This document shows positions 44,491 to 54,486 of a stretch of 64,000 nt of DNA, piece after piece (positions within the stretch are counted from its first letter, which is position 1; every line of letters begins with the position of its first letter). The translations under genes and the position numbers were made by a program. Source of the DNA: Flammeovirgaceae bacterium UBA2371 (GTDB lineage Bacteria; Bacteroidota; Bacteroidia; Cytophagales; Cyclobacteriaceae). Location: positions 1 to 64,000 of the forward strand of contig DDTF01000003.1 in assembly GCA_002345965.1 (NCBI GenBank), read 5' to 3'. The notes below the pieces were generated by a model that was not told the DNA's origin, made no database searches, and saw only the letters and a list, made by a program, of their open reading frames with translations.

Positions 44491-45963
44491 ATGATTTATT
44501 CTTTAGTTACCATCATCTATCTGCTCCTTTTGATCGGTGTAATCGTATACAAAAGTAAATTGGTAAAGAATGAAGAAGACTTTGTGGTGGCAGGAAGAGG
44601 AGTTCCTGTATACCTGTTGGTAGGAACACTCGTCTGCACATGGATTGGATCAGGTAGCTTGTTTGGTACTGCTGGATTGAGTTTTAGGTCAGGTTTTGGA
44701 GAACTCTGGTTTTCGTTTGGCGCCTGGATTGGTATTGTTGTCATTTATTTTATTGCTGCAAGGGTAAGAAAAATCTCCAGATTTACACTCACCGATTTAT
44801 TAGAGCAACGGTATAACCATACCGCCAAAATGCTGGGTACCATAACGATTATTGTAGCTTACCTGGTGATAGCAGGATATCAGTTCAAGGGGGGTGGTCG
44901 ATTCATTTCCATCTTATCCAATGGCTCCATTGATGTTCAAACCGGGGCGCTTATTTCTTGTATAGTAATAATCACCTTCACCGCGCTGGCGGGAATGGTG
45001 TCTATCATTTCAATAGATATCTTCAACGGAGTACTCATGATCCTTGCCTTGTTCATGGCATTGCCCTTGGCCATTTCATCACATGGGGGAATATCCGAAG
45101 TCATTGCCACCATCAATGCAACAAGTCCCCAATACCTCTCATTAATGGAAGGTCGGGATCCGTGGTGGGTCATTGGCATTATCCTGCCTACCTTTCTTTT
45201 GCTGGTTAGTGAAAGTAGTATCTATCAAAAGTTTTCCTCGGCCAAAGATGCTGCCTCAGCCAAAAAGGCGGTCATCGGAATGCTTATTGGCGTGGTAGCC
45301 ATAGAGTTTGTGATTTGCACTATTGCCGTGGTGGGTTACGCCATCTATTCCAGCGATCCACGCTTTTTTATGCCTGATGGATCCATCAATCAGGGCATGG
45401 CCGAAGAAGTAATACTAAGAATTGGTTATGAACAGGTACCCGCCTATGCCGGAGCCATGTTATTTGCCGCGGGAGTGGCCATTATCCTCTCCACAGGCAA
45501 CACCTTCCTGATGGTGACATCCACTAACCTCACTCAGGATATTTTGAAGCCCTACTTTTTTAAGTCGACCAAGGATTCCAAGAAACTAATCAGGATTCAA
45601 CAGATCAGCATCATTATTTTGGGATTTCTGGCACTCGCAATGGTTACACAGTTTGAAACGGTGCTTGAAATGGCCTTCATTTCTTATACCATGATTGGAG
45701 CATCTCTTGCCCCCGTTCTCATGGCCAGTTTTTTCTGGAAACGTGTAACGGCAGCCGGTGGTGTAAGCTCCATTTTGGGGGGAATGTTGGTGCCTGTTAT
45801 CAATAAAATCATGGAAGTATTGGGGTGGTCCATAGGTATATTCCCAGTTCATACAGACTATATTGCAATTCCCTCCTTAATTGCATCGCTTACTTTACTT
45901 ATTGGAGTGAGTCTTTTAACGACAAAACCCGATGAAGAAAAATGGAAGCCTTTCTTTGACTAA
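44491..45963 (+). CDS. Sodium:solute symporter family protein
   Basis: SSS-family (SLC5-like) sodium-coupled transporter of 490 residues with about 13 membrane helices. The conserved early segment EDFVVAGRGVPVYLLVGTL and TWIGSGSLFGTAG mark the first helices. The typical STGNTFLMVTSTNLTQDIL region lies in the second half. Substrate cannot be told from sequence (sugars, acids, amino acids or vitamins are all possible). It has its own promoter candidate and precedes pckA by 183 bases on the same strand. Confidence 0.92.
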   Translation: MIYSLVTIIYLLLLIGVIVYKSKLVKNEEDFVVAGRGVPVYLLVGTLVCTWIGSGSLFGTAGLSFRSGFGELWFSFGAWIGIVVIYFIAARVRKISRFTLTDLLEQRYNHTAKMLGTITIIVAYLVIAGYQFKGGGRFISILSNGSIDVQTGALISCIVIITFTALAGMVSIISIDIFNGVLMILALFMALPLAISSHGGISEVIATINATSPQYLSLMEGRDPWWVIGIILPTFLLLVSESSIYQKFSSAKDAASAKKAVIGMLIGVVAIEFVICTIAVVGYAIYSSDPRFFMPDGSINQGMAEEVILRIGYEQVPAYAGAMLFAAGVAIILSTGNTFLMVTSTNLTQDILKPYFFKSTKDSKKLIRIQQISIIILGFLALAMVTQFETVLEMAFISYTMIGASLAPVLMASFFWKRVTAAGGVSSILGGMLVPVINKIMEVLGWSIGIFPVHTDYIAIPSLIASLTLLIGVSLLTTKPDEEKWKPFFD

Positions 45964-46115
45964 TTCTTTATTTATTGGCTTTAAACGAATTGTTTAACAA
46001 TTGGTACAAAAAGTATCTAACTATGTGGACACACGCTAACGATAAAAGCAACCTTTAGACGCTTAAATTGAACCATTTCTGCCCCCCTTGTAGATAGTGG
46101 AATTGAATATTTTGC

Positions 46116-46123
46116 TAACTTTG
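46116..46123 (+). promoter_or_regulatory. Bacteroidota -7 promoter element before pckA
   Basis: TAACTTTG is an exact TAnnTTTG match 23 bases before the ATG at 46147. Confidence 0.6.
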
Positions 46124-46146
46124 CGGCCTCATCAATTAACCTAGAA

Positions 46147-47760
46147 ATGCAAGAAATTGGAGTAAAACCAGCAAATGCCTCAGTAAAAGATTTAGGGATT
46201 CAGGATGGAAAAGCACACTGGAACTTACCTCCAGCAGCGCTTGCGAAAATTGCAGTAGCACTTGGCCAGGCTACCGTTAGCAGTACAGGAGCCATTGCCA
46301 TTGATACCGGAGAGTTTACCGGAAGATCACCAAAAGACAAATTCACAGTTAAAGACGAACTCACTAAAGATTCAGTTTGGTGGAACAATTTTAATATACC
46401 GTTTTCACCAGAGCACTTTGAAAAACTTCATAAGAAAGTAGTCAACTACTTCAATGGAAAAGAATTCTACGTTCGCGATGTTTACGCTTGCGCAGATCCA
46501 AGATACAGAATGAACATCAGGGTGGTTACAGAATTACCTTCTTCCAACCTTTTTGCCAGCAACATGTTCCTTCGTCCTACAGCGGATGAATTGACATCAT
46601 TCGAACCGGAATGGACACTACTGTGCGCCCCGGGCTTTAAAGCCAAGCCAGATGAGGACCATACCCGTCAGCATAATTTCTCCATTATTGATTTTACAAG
46701 AAAAGTAATACTGGTTGGCGGCAGCGCTTACACAGGAGAAATAAAGAAAGGTGTTTTTACCGCATTGAACTTTATATTACCTCATCAAAAGAATGTGCTT
46801 TCCATGCACTGCTCTGCCAACATTGGCAATGATGGTGACACCGCCATTTTCTTTGGACTCTCTGGAACAGGTAAAACTACGCTTTCCGCTGATCCGAACA
46901 GAAAACTAATTGGTGATGACGAGCACGGTTGGACGCCTGACAATGTTATCTTCAATTTTGAAGGTGGATGTTACGCCAAAGCCATCGACCTTTCTGCAGA
47001 AAAAGAACCTGATATCTTTGGTGCCATCAAAGAAGGCGCCCTTCTGGAAAACATATCTTACAAAGCAGGAACCAATGAGGTTAACTTTGCGGATGGTTCC
47101 AAAACTGAAAACACAAGGGTAAGCTACCCAATAGACCACATCAGCAATATTGCCGTACCCTCTATTGGGAAAAACCCTAAGAATATTTTCTTTCTTACTT
47201 GTGATGCGTATGGCGTATTGCCTCCAATTTCCAAGTTAACACCCGGACAAGCTGCCTTCCACTTTATCTCAGGCTATACTGCAAAAGTGGCTGGAACGGA
47301 AGCTGGTATCACTGAGCCTACTACCACTTTCTCCACTTGCTTTGGAGCTCCCTTTATGCCTTTGCATTCAACTCGATATGCAGAAATGCTAAGCAAGAAT
47401 ATGCAGGAAGCCAATGTGAATGTGTGGTTGGTGAATACAGGATGGTCTGGTGGGGCCTATGGTGTTGGAAGCAGGATGAGTTTGAAGTACACCCGCGCGT
47501 TGATTACCGCAGCTCTTAACGAAGAACTGAAAGACGTGAAGTACGAAAACCACGACATCTTTGGTGTAGCCGTACCAACATCTTGCCCTGGCGTACCTTC
47601 AGAAATCCTAAGCCCTAGAAATACCTGGAAAGACAAAGAAGCGTACGATCAAAAAGCAAATCAATTGGCTGCCGCTTTTAATAAAAACTTCGAGAAGTTT
47701 GCGGAGTTTGCCAATAAGGAAATCCTGGCCGGAGCTCCTCAGGTAAAAGAAAACGTATAA
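46147..47760 (+). CDS. pckA: Phosphoenolpyruvate carboxykinase (ATP)
   Basis: Enzyme that turns oxaloacetate, ATP into PEP, CO2 and ADP, the entry step of gluconeogenesis. The P-loop GLSGTGKTTLSADPNRK (about 237-253), the neighbouring metal-binding GDDEHGW, the substrate-binding EFTGRSPKDKF (about 57-67) and the HCSAN metal ligand are present. At 537 residues it is a complete ATP-type enzyme. It is monocistronic and has its own promoter element. Together with glycerol genes nearby it suits growth on non-sugar carbon. Confidence 0.97.
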   Translation: MQEIGVKPANASVKDLGIQDGKAHWNLPPAALAKIAVALGQATVSSTGAIAIDTGEFTGRSPKDKFTVKDELTKDSVWWNNFNIPFSPEHFEKLHKKVVNYFNGKEFYVRDVYACADPRYRMNIRVVTELPSSNLFASNMFLRPTADELTSFEPEWTLLCAPGFKAKPDEDHTRQHNFSIIDFTRKVILVGGSAYTGEIKKGVFTALNFILPHQKNVLSMHCSANIGNDGDTAIFFGLSGTGKTTLSADPNRKLIGDDEHGWTPDNVIFNFEGGCYAKAIDLSAEKEPDIFGAIKEGALLENISYKAGTNEVNFADGSKTENTRVSYPIDHISNIAVPSIGKNPKNIFFLTCDAYGVLPPISKLTPGQAAFHFISGYTAKVAGTEAGITEPTTTFSTCFGAPFMPLHSTRYAEMLSKNMQEANVNVWLVNTGWSGGAYGVGSRMSLKYTRALITAALNEELKDVKYENHDIFGVAVPTSCPGVPSEILSPRNTWKDKEAYDQKANQLAAAFNKNFEKFAEFANKEILAGAPQVKENV

Positions 47761-47773
47761 AATACTGGATAAA

Positions 47774-47802
47774 GCGAGAAGGTTACTCCGGTTCCTTCTC
47801 GC
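47774..47802. terminator. Hairpin between pckA and the cytochrome gene
   Basis: Perfect 9-base stem GCGAGAAGG / CCTTCTCGC. The cytochrome stop codon lies in the loop (47783-47785), so the hairpin is shared by two convergent genes. T runs are weak, so efficiency is uncertain. Confidence 0.55.
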
Positions 47803-48190
47803 CATCCAATGACAATACATACCGCGCCATCTTCTCAGCATCAGACTGAGAAAGTCCTGAATGAGGAGTCATGGGCACCTGTCCCCACACACCTGATCCG
47901 CCTTTTATAATTCGTTCTGCCAGTAATTTGATGTTTTCGTCAGTGAATGCATATTTTTTGGCCACTTCCATATGGGCAGGTCCTACAATTTGATTCGTAG
48001 CATGATGGCAGGTATTGCAATCATTCTTTTTAACAAGCGCTGCACCTTGCGCAACCAAATCTTCTGATACCTTCACTCCTTCTGAAATAGCTTGCGGCTC
48101 TCCGTATTCTTCTTTGTTCTGCTCTGGCTTCGAACCACACGCCCCTACCAAAGTAACTGTTATTAAAAATAGGATTGTTCTTCCTTTCAT
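47783..48190 (-). CDS. Cytochrome c-type lipoprotein
   Basis: Exported monohaem cytochrome c of 135 residues. The signal peptide ends in a lipobox (TLVGACGS, cysteine about 18). The haem motif CNTCH is at about residues 59-63, and a distal methionine is available in VPMTPHSGLSQ (about 106). The end, DAEKMARYVLSL, is the usual last helix. It is most similar to small class I cytochromes that shuttle electrons in the periplasm. No oxidase or dehydrogenase partner is adjacent. Confidence 0.9.
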   Translation of the reverse strand: MKGRTILFLITVTLVGACGSKPEQNKEEYGEPQAISEGVKVSEDLVAQGAALVKKNDCNTCHHATNQIVGPAHMEVAKKYAFTDENIKLLAERIIKGGSGVWGQVPMTPHSGLSQSDAEKMARYVLSLDGEKEPE

Positions 48191-48270
48191 GTGTTTATGG
48201 ATTAGACCTGAAAATTAACAAAATTTATGCTGTTAAAAACAGCCTATAGGATCAATGGTTTTCTTGTTGA

Positions 48271-49197
48271 TCAAACAGAAAGAAAGGCAGCACCGAATAC
48301 CCCTGCACTGTCCCCCAGGTATGGCCTGATCACCTTGGTATTCAAATGATCATTGAAAACGTATTGCTTCATTGATTTAAAGCCTTCAGCATAGATGGCC
48401 TCTATGTTGCCCACACCACCACCTACGACTACAATATCCGGGTCTATTATGTTGATGACAACACTCATGGCCTTTCCAAAAAAATGGGTTAGTCTTTCAA
48501 TGGTTCGGGTGGCTGCCTCATCGGTTCCGCTCAAGTGCAACTTGTTGATTTCTGATAAAGGTTTTTTGATGTTGGTGACTGAATAATAGTACTTTTCCAA
48601 TGCAGGCCCCGACAATATGGTTTCTACACAGCCTGTTTTACCACAATAACATCGTCCCCCAGATTCATCCAAAAAATTATGACCCCACTCCCCTCCTATA
48701 CCATGTAATCCGTTCAATAGTTTACCATTCACCACTACTCCTCCGCCCACACCCGTACCAATTATGGCACCAAATACTACCCTTGCATAGCCGTACTTTT
48801 CCTTTACCGCACCTAACTGAGCTTCCGCAAGCGCAAAACAGTTGGCATCATTGGCAAGAATAAAATTTAGCCCTAATTGTTTTTCCAAATCCTGTTTCAA
48901 GGGCATGCCATTCAATGCCGTAGAATTACAATTCTTCATGCGTGAAGTATCGGGATCCAGGATGCCCGGGGTTCCCATGCCGATGAGTGAAGGTCGAAAA
49001 CCGATGTCTTTCACCATGTCATCAATCAATTTTCCGATCTGATCTAATGTATGCTGATATCCCTTTTCGCTCTCCGTGGGCAGTCTTTTTCTCAACAAAA
49101 CATGAGGGTTTTGGGCCGATTGCAGCACCACGCATTCAATTTTAGTGCCTCCCAAATCTATTCCCCACAAATGTTCATCGTGTTTCTTCATGATCAT
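48271..49197 (-). CDS. ROK-family sugar kinase
   Basis: ROK (repressor, ORF, kinase) family kinase of 308 residues, probably acting on glucose or another hexose. The ATP-binding loop is WGIDLGGTKIECVV (about 11-24). The catalytic region FILANDANCFALAEAQLGA contains the aspartate base. The zinc-binding ROK signature is present: GGEWGHNFLDESGGRCYCGKTGCVE with CxCGxxGCxE. No DNA-binding domain is present, so it is a kinase and not a repressor. The ATG at 49197 overlaps the glpD stop (ATGA), which couples it to the glycerol genes; a second ATG at 49191 is possible. Substrate is inference. Confidence 0.88.
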   Translation of the reverse strand: MIMKKHDEHLWGIDLGGTKIECVVLQSAQNPHVLLRKRLPTESEKGYQHTLDQIGKLIDDMVKDIGFRPSLIGMGTPGILDPDTSRMKNCNSTALNGMPLKQDLEKQLGLNFILANDANCFALAEAQLGAVKEKYGYARVVFGAIIGTGVGGGVVVNGKLLNGLHGIGGEWGHNFLDESGGRCYCGKTGCVETILSGPALEKYYYSVTNIKKPLSEINKLHLSGTDEAATRTIERLTHFFGKAMSVVINIIDPDIVVVGGGVGNIEAIYAEGFKSMKQYVFNDHLNTKVIRPYLGDSAGVFGAAFLSV

Positions 49198-50840
49198 GCA
49201 CTTAAAAAATTACGCGCATCAGCAATAGCTCGCTCCAAACTTTGTGCGTCCTCCCTTCTCGTAACTTCATCCCAGTTCAGCAGAAAAGACAACTCTCGAT
49301 TAATTGCATCTTTGTACTGCATTACACTTTCCATATAAAAATACAACCTCCCTGTTCTGCGCATAAAAAAATCGATGGATGTAAATGTCATCTCCTTTTC
49401 CACACAATAATGCAATTCACACTTGATCAGATTCAAGTTTACCTCCTCTTCTTTCCGCTCGGCCATCTTCTTTAAAATTTTTTCGGTTTGTTTACCATAA
49501 TTCTCTACCAGGTAATGAGCTACTTCTGGCTCCAGTCCCATAGGAATAATCCGCTTCTTAAGAAGGGCAGTATATCTTCTCACTTTTCGGGTATTGGTTA
49601 ATTGCCCATCGGCCAACCGGATCTTATGGGTATAACACCTGGTGGTCTCTCTTCTGCGTGGATTGTTTTCAATCACCATATCCACTACTCGTTCCGCCAT
49701 CTTGCGATAGCCGGTGAGCTTACCTCCTGCAATGGAATACAATCCGCTGGGTGACAAGAATATTTCATCTTTCCGCGAAAGCTCGGAAGCAGACTTTCCT
49801 TCTTCATGGATAAGCGGGCGCAGGCCTGCCCAACTTGATTCGATGTCTTCCAACCTCAAATTGACATTTGGGAAATTTTCATTGACTCCGTTGATGAGGT
49901 ATAAGGCATCTTCTGTTGTTGTGATTACCCTATCAATACTTTCCTGATAATTGGTATCGGTGGTACCAATGTAAGTGGTTCTTCCTCTGGGGATAGCAAA
50001 AATCATTCTTGCATCAGAGATGTCGAAGTAGATGGATTGTTTTACGGGAAACTTTTCATGGGCAACCACAATGTGGACACCCTTGGTAAGATGCAGCCGC
50101 TTGCCCGTTCGCGATTTGTCCATTACACGCAACTCATCCACCCATGGTCCGGTTGCGTTTACCACCACTCTTGCTTGTACCTTAAACTGGTCTTTGGAAA
50201 TCTGATCTACCACCTGAATACCCTCGACCTTGCCCTTGTCAGAGTAGTGGAGTTGTGTTACCTGACAATAATTAACAACCACTGCACCGTATTTGTTGGC
50301 TTTCTTTGCTACCTCAATGGTTAACCTTGCATCGTCTGTCCGGTACTCGGCATAAAGCGCACCTCCTTTTACATCATCCTTTTTTAGCAATGGTTCTTTT
50401 CCCAAGGTTTGCCTCCGGGTAAGCATCAGTCTTCTGTCTTTGCCAGTAACACCGGCCAACCAATCGTAAAGTTTGAGACCAAAAGAGGTAAGCAAACTAC
50501 CAAATCCGCGCTTTTCTCTCAGGGGTAGCAACATCTTCTCCGGCAACACAAGGTGGGGTGCCATCTTATGCACTACTGCGCGTTCACTGCCCACTTCCTT
50601 TACCAGTGCAAACTCAAATTGTTTGAGGTAACGCAATCCGCCATGAATCAATTTGGTAGACTTACTGCTGGTACCTGAAGCAAAGTCATTTTTTTCTACC
50701 AAAGCGGTAGACAGCCCCCGGGATGCTGCATCCAAAGCGATACCAACGCCAGTAATCCCTCCGCCAATGATCACCAGATCAAACTCCCTGGATTGCAGGG
50801 CCTTGACAAATTGTGGGCGATTGGTACTGGAAAAATTCAT
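49194..50840 (-). CDS. glpD: Aerobic glycerol-3-phosphate dehydrogenase
   Basis: Membrane-associated FAD enzyme that oxidises glycerol-3-phosphate to dihydroxyacetone phosphate and passes electrons to quinone. The FAD loop VIIGGGITGVGIALDAASRG is near residue 24. The motif SSKSTKLIHGGLRYLKQFEF follows at about 58-76. The active-site region GPWVDEL and the IPRGRTTYIGTTDT stretch are typical of GlpD. The 548-residue length includes the C-terminal cap domain. It lies 26 bases after glpK and overlaps the ROK kinase gene by 4 bases. Confidence 0.95.
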   Translation of the reverse strand: MNFSSTNRPQFVKALQSREFDLVIIGGGITGVGIALDAASRGLSTALVEKNDFASGTSSKSTKLIHGGLRYLKQFEFALVKEVGSERAVVHKMAPHLVLPEKMLLPLREKRGFGSLLTSFGLKLYDWLAGVTGKDRRLMLTRRQTLGKEPLLKKDDVKGGALYAEYRTDDARLTIEVAKKANKYGAVVVNYCQVTQLHYSDKGKVEGIQVVDQISKDQFKVQARVVVNATGPWVDELRVMDKSRTGKRLHLTKGVHIVVAHEKFPVKQSIYFDISDARMIFAIPRGRTTYIGTTDTNYQESIDRVITTTEDALYLINGVNENFPNVNLRLEDIESSWAGLRPLIHEEGKSASELSRKDEIFLSPSGLYSIAGGKLTGYRKMAERVVDMVIENNPRRRETTRCYTHKIRLADGQLTNTRKVRRYTALLKKRIIPMGLEPEVAHYLVENYGKQTEKILKKMAERKEEEVNLNLIKCELHYCVEKEMTFTSIDFFMRRTGRLYFYMESVMQYKDAINRELSFLLNWDEVTRREDAQSLERAIADARNFLSA

Positions 50841-50866
50841 TGCATTGGTTTCATGGCACGTTTTAC

Positions 50867-52351
50867 TTACTCCTCAATCCAATTCATCGATCTCTTTACT
50901 GCCTTCTTCCAGCCTTTGTACAGCGTGGTTCTTTTTTGCTCATCCATGGCGGGTGTAAACTTTTTGTCAATCACCCTGTTTTTTGTAATCGTCTCTTTCT
51001 TCCACAAGCCTACGTGTATACCAGCCAGATAGGCCGCACCCAGCGCAGTAGATTCGATCACTTCGGGTCGTTCAACTTCAGTATTGAGGATATCGGCTTG
51101 AAATTGCATGAGGATGTTATTTGCACAAGCACCACCATCTACTTTCAAACTTTTCAACTTCACCCCCGCATCTTCCTCCATGGCATTCAATATGTCTTTA
51201 GTCTGATAGGCGAGCGATTCCAGCGTGGCCTTGATGATGTGATCTTTGCCTGTGTCCCTCGTTAAGCCGAAGATGGCTCCACGTGCATACATGTCCCAAT
51301 AAGGAGCACCCAATCCAACGAAGGCCGGCACTACGTACACTTCATTAGAGCCCAGTGCCTTGGCAGCAAAATACTCAGAGTCTTTGGATTGATCGATAAT
51401 GTGCAGACTGTCCCTGAGCCATTGCACAGCGGCACCTGCGATAAACACACTTCCCTCCAACGCATATTCCACTTTACCATCCAAACCCCATGCAATGGTA
51501 GTAATCAATCCATTTTTGGATAGCTGAATGTTGCTTCCTGTATTCATGAGCATAAAGCAACCTGTGCCATATGTGTTTTTGGCCATGCCTGGAACAAAAC
51601 AAGCTTGTCCGAAAAGGGCTGCCTGCTGGTCTCCGGCCACACCAGCTATAGGTATGGTTACACCATCAATTACATAGTCGCCAAAATGAGAAGAAGATGC
51701 ATTTACTTGGGGCAGCATCGAAGCGGGCACTTCCAGTTCCTTCAAGAGTTGCTCATCCCATTGCAAATTCCTGATGTTGTACAGAAGGGTACGAGATGCA
51801 TTGCTGTAATCTGTAACATGCGATTGCCCCTCAGTCATGTTCCATATCAACCAGGTATCAATGGTGCCAAAAAGCAAATCCCCTCTCCTGGCTTTTTCCT
51901 GAGCTCCTTTAACATTATTCAGTATCCAATTGATCTTTGTTCCCGAAAAATAGGAATCAATTACCAACCCGGTATTTTCCCTCACATAATCTTCCAACCC
52001 ACGCTTCTTAAGTACTTCACACAAAGGAGCCGTGCGTTTATCTTGCCATACAATGGCATTGTAAATGGGCTCGCCTGTATGCTTGTCCCATACCACGGTA
52101 GTCTCACGCTGATTGGTGATGCCAATGGCCATCACCGATTTGGGACTGATTTTATTGTCGGCCATGAGCTGCTGCAACATCCCCAACTGGGTAGACAATA
52201 TTTCTTTGGGGTCATGCTCTACCCATCCCGGCTTAGGGAATATCTGATCGAACTCTTGTTGTGCCACTGCCTGAATGGCTCCCTTCTCATCCAACAGTAC
52301 AGCCCTGGAGCTGGTTGTTCCCTGATCAAGCGCAATGATGTATTTGCTCAT
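50867..52351 (-). CDS. glpK: Glycerol kinase
   Basis: FGGY-family kinase of 494 residues that phosphorylates glycerol and so traps it. It begins with MSKYIIALDQGTTSSRAVL (ATP-binding DxGTTSSR). The glycerol-binding GITNQRETTVVWD is at about 81-93. The later DGGACANNILMQFQADIL is the FGGY signature. It is encoded 12 bases after glpF, the channel that lets glycerol in, and before glpD, which uses its product. Confidence 0.97.
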   Translation of the reverse strand: MSKYIIALDQGTTSSRAVLLDEKGAIQAVAQQEFDQIFPKPGWVEHDPKEILSTQLGMLQQLMADNKISPKSVMAIGITNQRETTVVWDKHTGEPIYNAIVWQDKRTAPLCEVLKKRGLEDYVRENTGLVIDSYFSGTKINWILNNVKGAQEKARRGDLLFGTIDTWLIWNMTEGQSHVTDYSNASRTLLYNIRNLQWDEQLLKELEVPASMLPQVNASSSHFGDYVIDGVTIPIAGVAGDQQAALFGQACFVPGMAKNTYGTGCFMLMNTGSNIQLSKNGLITTIAWGLDGKVEYALEGSVFIAGAAVQWLRDSLHIIDQSKDSEYFAAKALGSNEVYVVPAFVGLGAPYWDMYARGAIFGLTRDTGKDHIIKATLESLAYQTKDILNAMEEDAGVKLKSLKVDGGACANNILMQFQADILNTEVERPEVIESTALGAAYLAGIHVGLWKKETITKNRVIDKKFTPAMDEQKRTTLYKGWKKAVKRSMNWIEE

Positions 52352-52362
52352 AAGTTATTCGT

Positions 52363-53070
52363 TTAAGAAACAATCCATTGGTAAAGCAGCGCTCCTGCTA
52401 CTCCACCACAGAAAGGACCCATTACGGGTATCCAACTGTAACTCCAGTCTGATGATCCTTTGCCTGCTATCGGCAAAATAAAGTGTGCCATACGAGGGCC
52501 TAAATCTCTTGCCGGATTAATGGCAAACCCCGTTGTGCCTCCCAGCCCAAATCCTATCAAGGAAATCAAAGCACCCACTACCAAAGGATTAAGTCCGTCC
52601 GCAAAACGATTGGCACCAATAAATAACAATCCCATGATCAAGACCATGGTACCAATAAACTCACTGATGAAATTAGGAATGGTGGTCCGAATGGCGGGCG
52701 CGGTACAAAACACCGCCAACTTCAATCCCTGATCTTCTGTCGCTTTCCAATGTGGGTAGTAATGGATCCAGACGATGATGGCTCCTGCAAAGGCTCCTAA
52801 CAATTGAGCAAGCATATAACCAGGCACGTCAGCCCATGGAAAACTACCATTGACAGCCAGCGCCAGCGTAACTGCAGGATTGATATGCGCTCCGCTATAC
52901 CCGCCAACTGCATATATCGCAAAAGCCACTGCCAGCCCCCAGGCCACTACGATCACCAACCAGCCGGAGTGCTCCCCTTTGGAGTGCTTTAACAATACAC
53001 TGGCAACCACCCCGTCACCCAAAACGATCAAAAGAAGGGTGCCAATAAACTCTGCTACATAAGGAGACAT
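52363..53070 (-). CDS. glpF: Glycerol uptake facilitator (aquaglyceroporin)
   Basis: MIP-family channel of 235 residues with six membrane helices and two half-helices. The two NPA boxes are present, GAHINPAVTLAL (about 62) and GFAINPARDLGPR (about 184). The aspartate after the second box (NPARD) is the marker of glycerol-conducting members. It heads the operon glpF-glpK-glpD-ROK kinase. No regulator gene or obvious operator is visible in the 155 bases upstream. Confidence 0.95.
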   Translation of the reverse strand: MSPYVAEFIGTLLLIVLGDGVVASVLLKHSKGEHSGWLVIVVAWGLAVAFAIYAVGGYSGAHINPAVTLALAVNGSFPWADVPGYMLAQLLGAFAGAIIVWIHYYPHWKATEDQGLKLAVFCTAPAIRTTIPNFISEFIGTMVLIMGLLFIGANRFADGLNPLVVGALISLIGFGLGGTTGFAINPARDLGPRMAHFILPIAGKGSSDWSYSWIPVMGPFCGGVAGALLYQWIVS

Positions 53071-53225
53071 ACACTTTCAGTTAATAAATTAGCCCTTAAA
53101 ATATCAATTCCTTCTCTAATTCTACAGTTATCACTCCAAACAAACGCAGTAGTTGGTCCAAAATTTGAGAGGGTTACCCGCATTGGGTGTGCATTCCTTG
53201 TAACAATTCACTACTTTTAATCCCT

Positions 53226-54440
53226 ATGAAACTAGCTTTTTTCTTAATAGCTTGGTTCGCGGCATGGTCAGGTATGGGCCAGGACTACACTACTTTTCAA
53301 AAGCACCTCTCCTCCCTTCATGAACTGTCCACCATTTCGGATTCAGCACAAAAAGCCTTGAAATACAAGGTGCTACTCAAAAGATTGATCGCTGAAGAAC
53401 AAATACCATTAAGAGTAAAAGATTCTGTAGCATTTTTCTATTACGGTAAAGCCACCTCTGTTGAGTGGATGGGGGACTTCAATGGCTGGGGATATAAAGC
53501 AGATTTTGACAATCGAGGTCAACAAGTGCCTGGCACTGACTTGTGGATTTTGAAAGCGTCCTTCCCAACCGATGCCCGGCTGGATTATAAAATTGTGGTA
53601 GATAAAAAAAAGTGGATTCTGGATCCTTACAATCCATACCAGCAATGGTCGGGAGTAGGTGGTGGCAGTCCCAATTCAGAGTTGAGAATGCCCGACTACC
53701 AATACGATCCGGTGCATATGGTGAGGGAAAACATTCCCAAAGGAAAAGTAATCCAGGATATTTTGTATAACAGCAAACTGCTCTCCTACCAAATCACCTA
53801 TAGTGTCTATCTACCCCCTGCAGCCATAGAAGGAAAATATCCCGTGGTGTACATTACGGATGGCTACGAATACCTTCACCCGCAGCTGGGAAATTTGCCC
53901 ACCGTATTGGACAACCTTATTGCTGACAATAAAATTGTGCCTGTCATTGCAGTGTTCATCGACCATCGTGAACCAGCCAACAGAACCAACAACAGAAGAA
54001 TGACGGAGCTGGTCATGAATCCTTTGTATCTCCAATTTTTTGTGGAAGAATTCATTCCTTTTATTGAGAACAGTTATCCCATTATTAAAGAGGCGAAAAG
54101 CAGAGCCATCCTGGGTGCGTCTGTGGGTGGTCTCAACGCCACTTACTTTGCTTTTTCGAGGCCGGATATATTTGGCAACGTAGGCATACAATCCCCCTCT
54201 TTCTGGACAAGACCCCAAATCTATTCGCTTTGCGACAGTCCTGACGGCAGCAACATAAAAATCTCCATGACTTCCGGGTTGATCAACGATACCAGCGACA
54301 GTGGTAAGAAAATGATTGGCATTTTGGAGAACAATTCCTGCACCTACAGGTACCGCGAAGTCAATGAGGGGCATTCCTGGGGCAACTGGAAAAACCTGGA
54401 AGACGATATCCTTATCGACTTCTTTGCTCCTAAGCAATGA
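53226..54440 (+). CDS. Exported esterase with N-terminal early-set domain
   Basis: Secreted alpha/beta hydrolase of about 404 residues related to enterochelin esterase (Fes-like) and esterase D families. A signal peptide (MKLAFFLIAWFAAWSGMG) is followed by an immunoglobulin-like domain resembling CBM48 (YYGKATSVEWMGDFNGWG, about 85-102). The hydrolase domain holds the nucleophile serine in ILGASVGGLNAT (GxSxGG) and a late histidine in EGHSWGNW; an aspartate in INDTSDS may complete the triad. The ATG at 53226 gives the signal peptide; the reading from 53187 does not. It is divergent from the glycerol operon. The substrate is unknown. Confidence 0.85.
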   Translation: MKLAFFLIAWFAAWSGMGQDYTTFQKHLSSLHELSTISDSAQKALKYKVLLKRLIAEEQIPLRVKDSVAFFYYGKATSVEWMGDFNGWGYKADFDNRGQQVPGTDLWILKASFPTDARLDYKIVVDKKKWILDPYNPYQQWSGVGGGSPNSELRMPDYQYDPVHMVRENIPKGKVIQDILYNSKLLSYQITYSVYLPPAAIEGKYPVVYITDGYEYLHPQLGNLPTVLDNLIADNKIVPVIAVFIDHREPANRTNNRRMTELVMNPLYLQFFVEEFIPFIENSYPIIKEAKSRAILGASVGGLNATYFAFSRPDIFGNVGIQSPSFWTRPQIYSLCDSPDGSNIKISMTSGLINDTSDSGKKMIGILENNSCTYRYREVNEGHSWGNWKNLEDDILIDFFAPKQ

Positions 54441-54486
54441 TTTCAGGCATTGAATTTGTTTATTTGCCTTGTAAATGGCTTTTCCA

